Source of the DNA: Catellatospora tritici
GTDB taxonomy: Bacteria; Actinomycetota; Actinomycetes; Mycobacteriales; Micromonosporaceae
Reading direction: 5' to 3'
Assembly (NCBI RefSeq): GCF_019083965.1
Contig: NZ_JAHRCY010000033.1
Coordinates: 1 to 64,000 of the forward strand
DNA: 64,000 nucleotides
Below the pieces are notes generated by a model, which saw nothing but the letters and a program-made list of their open reading frames with translations, was not told the origin of the DNA and searched no databases. Positions within the stretch are counted from its first letter, which is position 1; each line of letters opens with the position of its first letter. A program made the position numbers and the translations under genes. Below, one piece after another: positions 56,524 through 64,000 of this stretch.

Positions 56524-58752
56524 TTACAGCGTCAACGACCAGGTGTCGATCCGGCCGGTGTCCAGCGACGCCGCGTCCTGCACCCGCAGGGTCCAGGTGC
56601 CGTTGGCCGCCTCCGAGGAGAGGTTCACGGTGAACGTCTGGATGATGTTGTCGGCGCTGCCGCCGGCACGGTTGCTCAGGGTGTAGACCGAGCCGTCCGG
56701 CGCGACGAGCGCGACGACCAGGTCACCCTTGTAGGTGTGGTAGATCGTCACCGGGACCGAGCTGGTGGCCGACGCGTTGCGGTTGCAGCCCGAGATGACG
56801 ATGGTGCTGGTCACCGTGGTGTTGTCCGGGATGGTGACGTCGTTGCCGTTGGTGCCGGTGCAACCCGGAGCCCCGTTCACGGTGAGCGAGTACGTGGTGG
56901 TCCGGGTCGAGCTGGCGCCCGTGCCGGTGACGGTCACCGCGTAGGTGCCGGCCGGGGTCGACGCGCTGGTCGCGATGGTCAGCGTGGAGGTGCCGCCGGC
57001 CGAGGTGATCGACGACGGGCTGAACGACGCGGTCGCGCCGGACGGCAGACCGGCCGCGGTCAGCGCCACGGTCTGGGCCGAGCCGTTGGTCAGCGTGGCG
57101 GTGATGGTGCTGGTGACCGAGCTGCCGGGGTTGACCGAGCCCGACGCCGGGGCGGCGGCGAGCGAGAAGTCGTTGCCGGCCGGGCAGGCCGCGTCGGTGC
57201 TGGCCACGTTCACCGCGGTCCACGCCGCCTGGACGGCCTTGTACTCGGCCGAGCAGGTGCCGTAGAGGAAGGTGGCGGCCGCCAGCGTGTGCAGGCGGGC
57301 GTTGTTGGCCGGGGTGCTGGTGTTGACGTACGCGGTGCTGGAGGTGAAGTTCACGTCCAGCGCGCGGTACCAGATCTTCTCGGCCTTGGTGTTGCCGATG
57401 CCGACCACGCCCGGAGCCGAGCCGCAGATCGGGCTGGTGCCGTACGACGTGGCGCCGGTGCCGACGGCCAGGTTGAAGAAGAAGTGGTTGGCCACACCCG
57501 AGGAGTAGTGCACGTCGACGTTCTTGGTGCTGGTCGACCAGCAGCCGTGCGACGAGCCGTCCAGGGTCGGGTTGTACATGTAGCGCAGCGGCGTGTTGTT
57601 GCCGTTGATGTTGATCTTCTCGCCGACCTGGTAGTCGCCCGGGTCCGACGGCGCGGCCGCGTAGAACTCGACCATGTTGCCGAAGATGTCCGAGGTGGCC
57701 TCGTTCAGACCGCCGGACTCACCGGAGTAGGTCAGGCCCGCCAGGGCCTCGGTGACGCCGTGGCTCATCTCGTGACCGGCCACGTCCAGCGACACCAGCG
57801 GGCGCGAGTTGCCCGAGCCGTCGCCGTAGGTCATCTGCGCGCCGTCCCAGAACGCGTTGACATACGCGCTGCCGTAGTGCACCCGGCTGGGCACGCCCGT
57901 GCCGTTGCCGAAGATGCCGTTGCGGCCGTGGATGTTCTTGAAGTAGTCGAACGTCTTGGCGGCGCCGAAGTGCGCGTCCACACCGGCCGACTGCCGGTTG
58001 GAGTTGCTGCCGGTGCCCCACACGTTGTCGGCGTCGGTGAACGTGGTGCAGGTCGACGTACCGTTGTTCATGTCACAGGTACGGCCGTTGCCGCGCACCG
58101 GGTCGATCATCGAGTAGATCGAGCCCGACAGGGTGGTGTCGATGCTGACCGCGCCGGTGTAGATGCCGGTGCCGGTGCCCGCGACCGTCTCGATCTCGTC
58201 GAACTGGCCGATGTGCGCACCGGTGACCGCGTCGGTGATGACGTGCAGCTTCGACGGGGTCTGCTTGTCGGCGGCCCAGCCGTTGACGACGCTCTCCCAG
58301 GCCAGGCGGCCGGTGCCAGAGGTGGCGTCGACGAACAGCTCGGAGGAGCCGGTCGAGGTGATGGTGCCGGCGAAGTGGGTCTTCGCCGTGGCCATGGCCG
58401 TACCCGCGCTGATCTTCGGGGTGGTGCTCAGCGTGAGCGGTGCGGCCAGGCCGTTGGAGGCGCTGGCGAAGGCGCCGCCGGGGGCCGAGTGGACGACGAA
58501 GTCGCCACCGGAGACCCGAAGGCCCTGGTAGGTGCGGTCGTAGCGGGTGTGCGTGGCGCCGTTCGGGTCCTTGATGACGCGGTTGACGGTGTAGCCGTCA
58601 GCCGCCGACGCGCTGATCGCGGCCGCGGTCGCACCGACGGAGCTGGCTTTGCCGGCAGCTCCACTAGGTGCGGCAGCGCCACTCGACGCTGCCACTGCCA
58701 CGAACGCGGCCGCGGTGACGGCCACGCTCGTAACTGCGAGGAATTTCCTCAC
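56524..58752 (-). CDS. Secreted M4 (thermolysin-like) metalloprotease with Ig and P domains
   Basis: 742 aa pre-pro-enzyme. Signal peptide about 1-28 (RKFLAVTSVAVTAAAFVAVAASSG). FTP and PepSY-like propeptide region about 45-190. Catalytic domain about 200-500, with zinc motif DVAGHEMSHGVTE near 327 and GGLNEATSDIFG about 20 residues later (the third zinc ligand Glu), and the active-site His region VHYSSGVANHFFFNLA. An Ig-like domain (about 515-605) and a proprotein-convertase P domain (about 615-742, ending GRIDTWSLTL) follow. GTG 58752 fixed by GGGGAGGACTC before it. Extracellular proteolysis. Confidence 0.95.
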   Translation of the reverse strand: MRKFLAVTSVAVTAAAFVAVAASSGAAAPSGAAGKASSVGATAAAISASAADGYTVNRVIKDPNGATHTRYDRTYQGLRVSGGDFVVHSAPGGAFASASNGLAAPLTLSTTPKISAGTAMATAKTHFAGTITSTGSSELFVDATSGTGRLAWESVVNGWAADKQTPSKLHVITDAVTGAHIGQFDEIETVAGTGTGIYTGAVSIDTTLSGSIYSMIDPVRGNGRTCDMNNGTSTCTTFTDADNVWGTGSNSNRQSAGVDAHFGAAKTFDYFKNIHGRNGIFGNGTGVPSRVHYGSAYVNAFWDGAQMTYGDGSGNSRPLVSLDVAGHEMSHGVTEALAGLTYSGESGGLNEATSDIFGNMVEFYAAAPSDPGDYQVGEKININGNNTPLRYMYNPTLDGSSHGCWSTSTKNVDVHYSSGVANHFFFNLAVGTGATSYGTSPICGSAPGVVGIGNTKAEKIWYRALDVNFTSSTAYVNTSTPANNARLHTLAAATFLYGTCSAEYKAVQAAWTAVNVASTDAACPAGNDFSLAAAPASGSVNPGSSVTSTITATLTNGSAQTVALTAAGLPSGATASFSPSSITSAGGTSTLTIATSASTPAGTYAVTVTGTGASSTRTTTYSLTVNGAPGCTGTNGNDVTIPDNTTVTSTIVISGCNRNASATSSVPVTIYHTYKGDLVVALVAPDGSVYTLSNRAGGSADNIIQTFTVNLSSEAANGTWTLRVQDAASLDTGRIDTWSLTL

Positions 58753-58906
58753 GAGTCCTCCCCGACTCTCCAAAGGGTCATGCGGCGGTAGCCACAAGTT
58801 CTCTCTGGATACACGAAAGCCGGAGTCAAGGAAAGACTTACATATTGAGATACGTTTGTGGAAGACTGAGTGACCCTGCTGGTGGGAGCGTGCTCAAGCG
58901 ATCAAT

Positions 58907-60208
58907 TCAGTCTTTCGTGGCGGGCGGCGTCGGCGTCCAGCCGTGCAGTCGGGCCGCCAGATCGGCGGGCACCGTCCACAGTGCCCGGGGCAGGACCGCG
59001 TTGCTGCCGGAGAACACCAGGCGCAGTCTGGGCTCATCCCCGACCAGGTCCAGTGCCACCTTGGGCTTGCGCTGCTGGCCCAGGCCGCCGAGTCCGAACA
59101 GGACCACCGGCTCCCGCACCGGCAGGCCCAGCGCGGTGCGGCCGTCGCGCCACACCCGGTACGCGTGGCCCAGGCGCCACGGCGCCGAGTCGCCCAGCCC
59201 CTGGTAGAGCCCGTGTACCCAGGTGTCGGTCAGCTCGGCCCGGAAGGCGCGGCTGGGCCGTCCCGCGAGCAGGCTCGACAGCTGGTCGTCGACCCGTACC
59301 CCCGACATGGCCAGCGCCTGTGGCACCTCACCGCGGCGCAGCGCCTCGAACGCGGGCTGGACCAGGTCCGCCGCGCGCACCTGCCAGCGGTCCGCGGCCG
59401 GGGTGCCCGCGTGGCGGCCGTGCCACAGCCACGGGGTCGCGTCCCAGCGGTGGCGCTGGTTGGCGCCGATCAGGTCGGCCATGGACACGACCAGGCAGTC
59501 GTCGGCGGTGCGCACGGTCAGCCAGCTGCCGCGCAGGTGCGGGCGCGCGTTGCCGTACGACGCCAGCGCCACCACCGCGTTGCGCTGGAACCGCCCCGAC
59601 TGCTCACGCGGGAAGTGCCAGCACAGGGCCGCCGGGTCCAGCGCCGCCACGGCCGTGGCCGCCTGCGCGGGCAGGGTGCCGTCGACGGTGACCCGGGGTG
59701 CGGCGGCGGCCGCCTCGCGGTGCTCGAAGCAGCGCCGCTGCCGCCGCAGCTCACGGGCGGCATCGGGCACCGGCGTGCGGGTGGTGAACAGGCCGGTGCG
59801 CCGGTCCCACAGGATCAGCTCGTCGGCGGCCGCCTGCGCGGTGCCGTGCAGCCGGTACAGCACCAGCGGGCGGGTGCCGTGGCCGCCGGAGCCGTCGTCG
59901 TCCTCGTGCACCTGCACCTCGTAGACCAGCTCGCCGGCCGAGTCCAGGTCGTATCCGGACTCGGGGCTGCGGGTCCAGCTGTGTCCGCCCCACTGGTGCT
60001 CGGCCGGGATGCGGTGGGCCCGCACCACGGTGACCACCGCCGACCAGCAACCCTCGTCGGCAGACGACAGCAGCGCGCGCACCGTCGCGCCGCGTTGTCC
60101 GGTGAACTCGCCGACCGACACGGCGACACCCGCTTCGGTGCACAGCCGCGCCACCGGTGCGAGCAGTTCCGCGCGGCGGGCCGCGTGAACGTCCTCAAGG
60201 TTGGGCAT
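58907..60208 (-). CDS. Hypothetical protein, 433 aa
   Basis: Soluble, no signal peptide or known motif. Contains RRAELLAPVARLCTEAGVAVSVGEFTGQRGATVRAL in an N-terminal alpha/beta part, several Trp-rich stretches (HQWGGHSWTRSPESGYDLD, RWDATPWLWHGRHAGTPAADRWQV) and a C-terminal part ending LWTVPADLAARLHGWTPTPPA. GAGAAT on the minus strand is 7 nt before ATG 60208 (leaderless). Not recognised. It lies about 155 bp upstream of the protease gene with no shared transcript implied. Confidence 0.75.
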   Translation of the reverse strand: MPNLEDVHAARRAELLAPVARLCTEAGVAVSVGEFTGQRGATVRALLSSADEGCWSAVVTVVRAHRIPAEHQWGGHSWTRSPESGYDLDSAGELVYEVQVHEDDDGSGGHGTRPLVLYRLHGTAQAAADELILWDRRTGLFTTRTPVPDAARELRRQRRCFEHREAAAAAPRVTVDGTLPAQAATAVAALDPAALCWHFPREQSGRFQRNAVVALASYGNARPHLRGSWLTVRTADDCLVVSMADLIGANQRHRWDATPWLWHGRHAGTPAADRWQVRAADLVQPAFEALRRGEVPQALAMSGVRVDDQLSSLLAGRPSRAFRAELTDTWVHGLYQGLGDSAPWRLGHAYRVWRDGRTALGLPVREPVVLFGLGGLGQQRKPKVALDLVGDEPRLRLVFSGSNAVLPRALWTVPADLAARLHGWTPTPPATKD

Positions 60209-60606
60209 GGCCGGGATTCTCCCTCAGCGCTGCGACACCGACGGCCTGGTGCGACTTCTCGAACGGGTGGGTGAACGCCCCGGCCGCCGGCGTTCCCGCC
60301 ACGTCCGCGCCGCCGGCGACGGGTCGGCTCCGCGTCCGGAAAGAGCCCTCTGACAAGGTACTTCCTACGGCAGTGGCGCGCCAAGGCATCCAGACATAGG
60401 TGATGGTCTCCATGGTGGTCCGGCCGGGCCGCCCGCATCGGCGCCACCTGCGCAGTCAGGTATCCGTCGCGCCACGCCGACACTCTGCGTCATTGTGCCG
60501 ACACAGAATTGGCATACTCGGCGGTCCCGGTAACTCGGATGACCTTGGACGGAGCGCGGCCCTATCCTCACGGTGCCAGCAGGACCGCCGGAAAGGTCGC
60601 ACCGCG
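60209..60606. promoter_or_regulatory. Divergent intergenic region with a spaced direct repeat
   Basis: 398 bp between two divergent genes, no gene seen. GCCGACAC occurs at 60476 and at 60497, exactly 21 bp (two turns) apart. TTGGCA (60509) with TAACTC (60531) could be a promoter, as could TATCCT at 60563, both for the right-hand gene. Confidence 0.35.
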
Positions 60607-61725
60607 ATGGACGAAGCCACCCAGAGCGCGGCGCCGCGCGCTGAAGCCACCCTGACCGAGGCACAGTCGCGAGCTCTGGACCACATACGGGTCCGTGCCC
60701 GCGCCGCGCGCGAGAACGCGCTGGCGACCCTGGATCGGCTGCTGGCGGGCACGGGGCACGACCCGGCCGCCGTCATCGCCGCCGCACTCGACCGTGGCCG
60801 GATCACGCTCAACTTCCACCCCGACCGCCTCGTCACCGACGGCCGCAGCGTCGCCCGCGCGCTGGCCGAGGACGGCGTCTACCGCAGCCAGTTCGAGACC
60901 GGCATCTCCAACGGCGGCCGCACCGCGTACCCCGGCGGCGACCGCGACCGGTGGGAGGAGGGCCTGTTCGGCGGGGCGTACCACACGCCGGAGGTCACCG
61001 CGGCCGACCGGCCCCGCTACGGCGGCCTGGACCTGCTGGCCCACCCCGACGGGGCCTGCCCCCGCTTCGGCTCCTGCTACCTGCGGCTGCGCCCGCACGT
61101 GCTGGACCGGGCGACCTTCTGCTTCGGCGACAGCCACCTCGGCCCGGAGCACCTGGGCACCGCCGACGCGGCCGAGACGGTGTTCGCCGCCCTGCTGCGC
61201 GGGGTGGCCGCCGACGGGGTCGCGCTCGGCGTACCCGGGCTGACCGTGCCGGACCTGGTGACCCGCCTGCTCAGCCCGCGCCCGGCCGCTCCGGACGGCC
61301 CCGCCGTGCGGTCGCTGGACGACTACCTGGAGGTGCAGGTGCACGGGCCGGTCCTGCTGGCCCGCGACGTCGAGGCGATCGTGGCAGACCCGTCCTTCCA
61401 GGACACGCCCAGCGGCAAGCATCTGGCCGAGACCGCCGACCGGCACGGGTTCGAGCTGCACTGGCATCGTGGCTTCGAGCTGCCCGTCGACGAGGTCGAC
61501 GCCGAGTTCCGGGGTCCGGCGATCCCGGTGCTGGCCCGCCGGGTGCACCGCGAGTTCGCCCGGCCGGGCGCGCTGGTGAACGCCGCGCTGGTCGGCCTCG
61601 CCGCCGCGTCGGTGACGACCGACCCGGACCGCTGGGCCGACCACGGCACCCAGGACGAGACGCTGCAGCACCTCAAGCAGCTCTGGCACGTCCTGGTCCA
61701 CTTCGGCGCCCCGGCGGCCGCCTGA
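60607..61725 (+). CDS. DUF3626 domain-containing protein
   Basis: 372 aa cytoplasmic protein. The run RITLNFHPDRLVTDGRSVARALAEDGVYRSQFETGISNGG with GGDRDRWEEGLFGGAYH matches DUF3626 from memory, as do CYLRLRPHVLDRATFCFGDSHL and LEVQVHGPVLLARDVEAIVADPSF. The role is unknown; its Cys-containing and His-rich stretches could bind a ligand. AAAGGTC lies 14 bases before ATG 60607, so no strong ribosome-binding site. Its 3' end falls inside the 32-bp tandem repeats. Confidence 0.88.
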   Translation: MDEATQSAAPRAEATLTEAQSRALDHIRVRARAARENALATLDRLLAGTGHDPAAVIAAALDRGRITLNFHPDRLVTDGRSVARALAEDGVYRSQFETGISNGGRTAYPGGDRDRWEEGLFGGAYHTPEVTAADRPRYGGLDLLAHPDGACPRFGSCYLRLRPHVLDRATFCFGDSHLGPEHLGTADAAETVFAALLRGVAADGVALGVPGLTVPDLVTRLLSPRPAAPDGPAVRSLDDYLEVQVHGPVLLARDVEAIVADPSFQDTPSGKHLAETADRHGFELHWHRGFELPVDEVDAEFRGPAIPVLARRVHREFARPGALVNAALVGLAAASVTTDPDRWADHGTQDETLQHLKQLWHVLVHFGAPAAA

Positions 61726-61876
61726 CCGCTCACGCCCGTGCTGCCTCGGCCGCCTGACCGCTCACGCCCGTGCTGCCTCGGCCGCCTGACCGCTCACGCC
61801 CGTGCTGCCTCGGCCGCCTGACCGCTCACGCCCGTGCTGCCTCGGCCGCCTGACCGCTCAGGCCCGTGCGGCCTCG
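61717..61876. repeat. 32-bp tandem repeat between converging genes, 5 copies
   Basis: Unit GCCGCCTGACCGCTCACGCC plus 12 more bases, exact at 61717, 61749, 61781 and 61813, and diverged at 61845. The first copy contains the TGA of the DUF3626 gene, the last contains the stop codon and final codons of the converging phosphotransferase gene, so the array looks like repeated duplication of a gene end. Confidence 0.92.
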
Positions 61877-63045
61877 GCGGCCTGCGCCAGCCAGAACGGC
61901 ACATCGTCGGCGTGGTACGGGTGCTCGGTCGGTTCGATCGCGGCCAGGAACCCGGCGTACGCGGCGGCGTTGCGCAGCGCCACGACCGGCCGCAGCAGCT
62001 CCACCGCCCGCGCCGGGTCGCTGCCCGGCACGGCCGCGCGCCAGCGCCGCACCCACGCGTCCAGCAGCAGGCGCTCGTCGTCGGCGGGGACCTGCTCGGT
62101 CAGCCGCAGGATGTCGAAGGCCGGGTGGCCGAGCACGCAGTCGCCCCAGTCGAGGATCACCCGTCGCTGGGCGTCGCCGCGTGCGTTGCCCGGGTGCAGG
62201 TCGCCGTGGACCAGCGTGTCCGGCAGCCCGCACGCGGCCACCTCGGCCAGGCGTGCGGGCAGGCCGTCGACCAGGGCGCGGACGCCGTCGTCGGTGTGTT
62301 CGGGGTGCGCGGCCACGACGTCGGCACAGAAGCGGACCAGCGCGGAGCCGCGCCGGTCGGGCACCCCGAGGGCACGCAGCGTGTCCAACTCGGTCGCGGC
62401 GGTGAGCTGGATGGCGTGCAGATCGCCGGCGATCGCGTCGCGCACGTCCGGGCCCGCGCCGTAGAGGTCGTCGCCGGGCAGGTGGTCGAGCAGCATACGG
62501 CCGTGGGCCCCGGCGATCAGCGAGGGTACGAGCGAAGCGTGCGGCCCCCGGCCCAGGTGCCGCAGCACGGCCGCTTCGTGTGCGAAGAACACCGGGACCT
62601 GCTTCAGCCAGACCGGGCCCGCCGGGGTGTCCAGCCGCCAGATCGCGGACAGGTTCCAGGTGCGCTGCTGGTGCGCCACGGTGTGGGCCGGGCGGCCCGC
62701 CTCGGCCAGCGCGGACGCGGCCCAGCGCAGCGTCTCGGCGGGGCCGCCGGGCTCGGCGTACGCGGCGCGGCGCGGGTGCGGCGACAGGTCCAGCTCAGGT
62801 GCCGGGCCCAGCTCGGCGGGCAGCACCGCGGCCTCGGCCAGGTAGGTGACCGCCCCGCCGCGCGGCGCCGGGCGTTCGTGCGACAGCAGCCGCAGCACGG
62901 TGACGTCGAGCCCGAACGACTCCTTCGCCGCCGCGACGACGTCGGAGGCCTCCTGCCAGTACGGCATCCTCGCCTCGAACGGCGGCAGCGTCCCGCGTAC
63001 CACGCCGTCGGCGTCGACCAGGACCAGGGTTACAGTGCGCGACAC
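61858..63045 (-). CDS. APH-family phosphotransferase with degenerate Nudix-like N-terminus
   Basis: 395 aa. Residues 1-95 (VSRTVTLVLVDADGVVRGTLPPFEARMPYWQEASDVVAAAKESFGLDVTVLRLL) resemble a Nudix fold but lack the Nudix box. The C-terminal kinase-like domain (about 130-385) has VHGDLHPGNARGDAQRRVILDWGDCVLGHPAFDILRL, with the catalytic Asp/Asn and metal-binding Asp. Substrate unknown. GTG 63045 follows a TAGCGT hexamer by 8 nt (leaderless); an upstream ATG (63069) is less likely. Confidence 0.82.
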   Translation of the reverse strand: MSRTVTLVLVDADGVVRGTLPPFEARMPYWQEASDVVAAAKESFGLDVTVLRLLSHERPAPRGGAVTYLAEAAVLPAELGPAPELDLSPHPRRAAYAEPGGPAETLRWAASALAEAGRPAHTVAHQQRTWNLSAIWRLDTPAGPVWLKQVPVFFAHEAAVLRHLGRGPHASLVPSLIAGAHGRMLLDHLPGDDLYGAGPDVRDAIAGDLHAIQLTAATELDTLRALGVPDRRGSALVRFCADVVAAHPEHTDDGVRALVDGLPARLAEVAACGLPDTLVHGDLHPGNARGDAQRRVILDWGDCVLGHPAFDILRLTEQVPADDERLLLDAWVRRWRAAVPGSDPARAVELLRPVVALRNAAAYAGFLAAIEPTEHPYHADDVPFWLAQAAEAARA

Positions 63046-63096
63046 GTCCGCCGACGCTAGCCCCTGCACCCCGCCCGGCCCAGCGGTTTTCGCCGC

Positions 63097-64000
63097 CTAC
63101 CCGCGCGCGGTGGCGGAACCGGCGGCGTCGGCGCGGGCGTAGCCGGACAGCAGGGCCAGTTCGGCGTCGTGGTGGGGGAACAGCAGGGCGACCAGGCCAA
63201 TGCCCAGCAGGATGGCGAGTATCGCGGCGGAGTAGGCCCATTGGTCGCCCTTCAGGAAGGCCTCCCGGGCGGCCGCGATGATCTGGTCGGCGTACGCGGG
63301 GTAGCGGGCGGCGGTGTCGGCGGCGCTGGCGAACGACTTCTGCAGCTCGGCCTCGGTGGCCTGGCTGATCGAGGCGGACTCGGGCGAGGCCGCCACCTGC
63401 TGGGCGAATGACTTGGCGTAGCCCGCGGTGAGCAGGGCGCCCAGAATGGACTGCATGACCGCGCCGCCGAGGTCGCGTTGCAGGTCGGCGGTGCCGGAGG
63501 CCATTCCGGCACGGGCTACCGGGACGGAACTGGTCAGCGAGCGGGAGGCGGGCGTGCCCGCGAAGCCGACCCCCGCGCCGAGCAGCGCGTACGCCAACCC
63601 CACCCGCCAGTAGGCGCCGCCCTCGCCCCACAGCAGCAGCATGGTGGCGAAGCCGAGCAGGCAGAAGACGTATCCGACGAGCAGGGTGAACCGGGCGCCC
63701 CGCCGCTCGACCAGCTTGGCCGAGCGAGGCGCGCACAGCGCCATCACCACCGGTGAGGGCAGGACCGCCGCGCCCGACTGCAGCGAGCTGTAGCCGAGCA
63801 CGTTCTGCATGAACTGCTGTCCGATGAAGAGCGCGCCCATCAGCGAGCCGAACACGATCATGCCGGCGACGGCGGCGACCCAGAAGGTGCGCCGGGACGC
63901 GACGGACAGGTCGTAGAGCGGGAAGCGGGTGCGGCGCTGGCGCAGCACGAAGGCGATACCGGTGGCGACCGTGACGATGGCCAGGCCCAGCACCGTGGCG
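63097..64000 (-). CDS. MFS drug/metabolite exporter, DHA2 family (N-terminal part outside window)
   Basis: About 300 residues of the C-terminal half are present; the gene continues beyond base 64000. Six or so transmembrane segments: ATVATGIAFVLRQRR region, FWVAAVAGMIVFGSLMGALFIGQQF, SLQSGAAVLPSPVVMAL, LLVGYVFCLLGFATMLLL, VGLAYALLGAGVGFAGTP and the last AILAILLGIGLVALLFP. SGAAVLPS and GVGFAGTPASRSL loops fit the 14-helix QacA/DHA2 type. A long loop (FAQQVAASPESASISQATEAELQKSFASAADTAARYPAYAD) precedes the last helix. Confidence 0.9.
   Translation of the reverse strand, partial: ATVLGLAIVTVATGIAFVLRQRRTRFPLYDLSVASRRTFWVAAVAGMIVFGSLMGALFIGQQFMQNVLGYSSLQSGAAVLPSPVVMALCAPRSAKLVERRGARFTLLVGYVFCLLGFATMLLLWGEGGAYWRVGLAYALLGAGVGFAGTPASRSLTSSVPVARAGMASGTADLQRDLGGAVMQSILGALLTAGYAKSFAQQVAASPESASISQATEAELQKSFASAADTAARYPAYADQIIAAAREAFLKGDQWAYSAAILAILLGIGLVALLFPHHDAELALLSGYARADAAGSATARG

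Noticed and set aside
61717..61876. Regular 32-bp repeats as a CRISPR array
   Set aside because: Units are directly adjacent without spacers and contain gene stop codons; no cas genes nearby. The 12-bp and 7-bp arrays at 36373 and 23725 are likewise spacerless.

Overview
The window reads as chromosomal DNA of a high-GC filamentous actinomycete, most likely a member of Micromonosporaceae (inference). The reasons are third-position GC bias in every gene, many GTG starts, a dgt-dnaG pair followed downstream by tRNA-Asn, an ECF41 sigma factor, AfsR/SARP regulators, a type II polyketide cluster and several secreted polysaccharidases. Many genes appear leaderless: a TANNNT-like -10 hexamer lies only 5-8 nt before the start codon. 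I used this to choose several starts.

Layout. 0-9.4 kb: a secreted GH16 glucanase with its own promoter and LacI-type operator (minus strand), dgt, dnaG, a small conserved gene, an ABC-2 exporter with two permeases, and two hypothetical genes. 9.5-13 kb: tRNA-Asn with a very strong terminator, a secreted four-repeat protein, a decayed methyltransferase tail, a tRNA with CAT anticodon and a compositionally different membrane protein. 13.5-25.2 kb: a large AfsR-like regulator converging on a DrrAB-type exporter, an ECF41 sigma factor with an FAD oxidoreductase, a second ECF sigma factor with a membrane partner, and a two-gene split version of RibD. 25.2-34.7 kb: a 1099-aa secreted phosphodiester-glycosidase/phosphoesterase, a DUF899 protein, a phosphotransferase, a broken small secreted gene, a GH3 lipoprotein and a GH87-like secreted alpha-glucanase. 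34.9-37.3 kb: four genes of Roadblock/LC7 and DUF4388 type with no GTPase. 38-53.3 kb: a multicopper oxidase and a compact type II PKS cluster. 53.5-64 kb: an AAA+/DUF234 ATPase behind a 32-bp palindrome, an Eis-like acetyltransferase, an M4 metalloprotease, a DUF3626 protein, a kinase-like phosphotransferase and a truncated MFS exporter.

The PKS cluster is the main functional unit. A SARP gene sits between KS-alpha/CLF (minus strand) and a plus-strand run encoding a didomain aromatase/cyclase, acyl-CoA ligase, ABM monooxygenase, ACP, a fused acetyl-CoA carboxylase carboxyltransferase, BCCP, biotin carboxylase, FAD hydroxylase, a late cyclase and a SnoaL-like protein. The cluster thus carries a complete private malonyl-CoA supply. 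Heptad repeats with 11-bp period, typical SARP sites, lie in front of both arms. No ketoreductase is visible.

Two families of intergenic palindromic repeats recur (four and three copies). Several genes also have short tandem duplications that start at or just after the stop codon.
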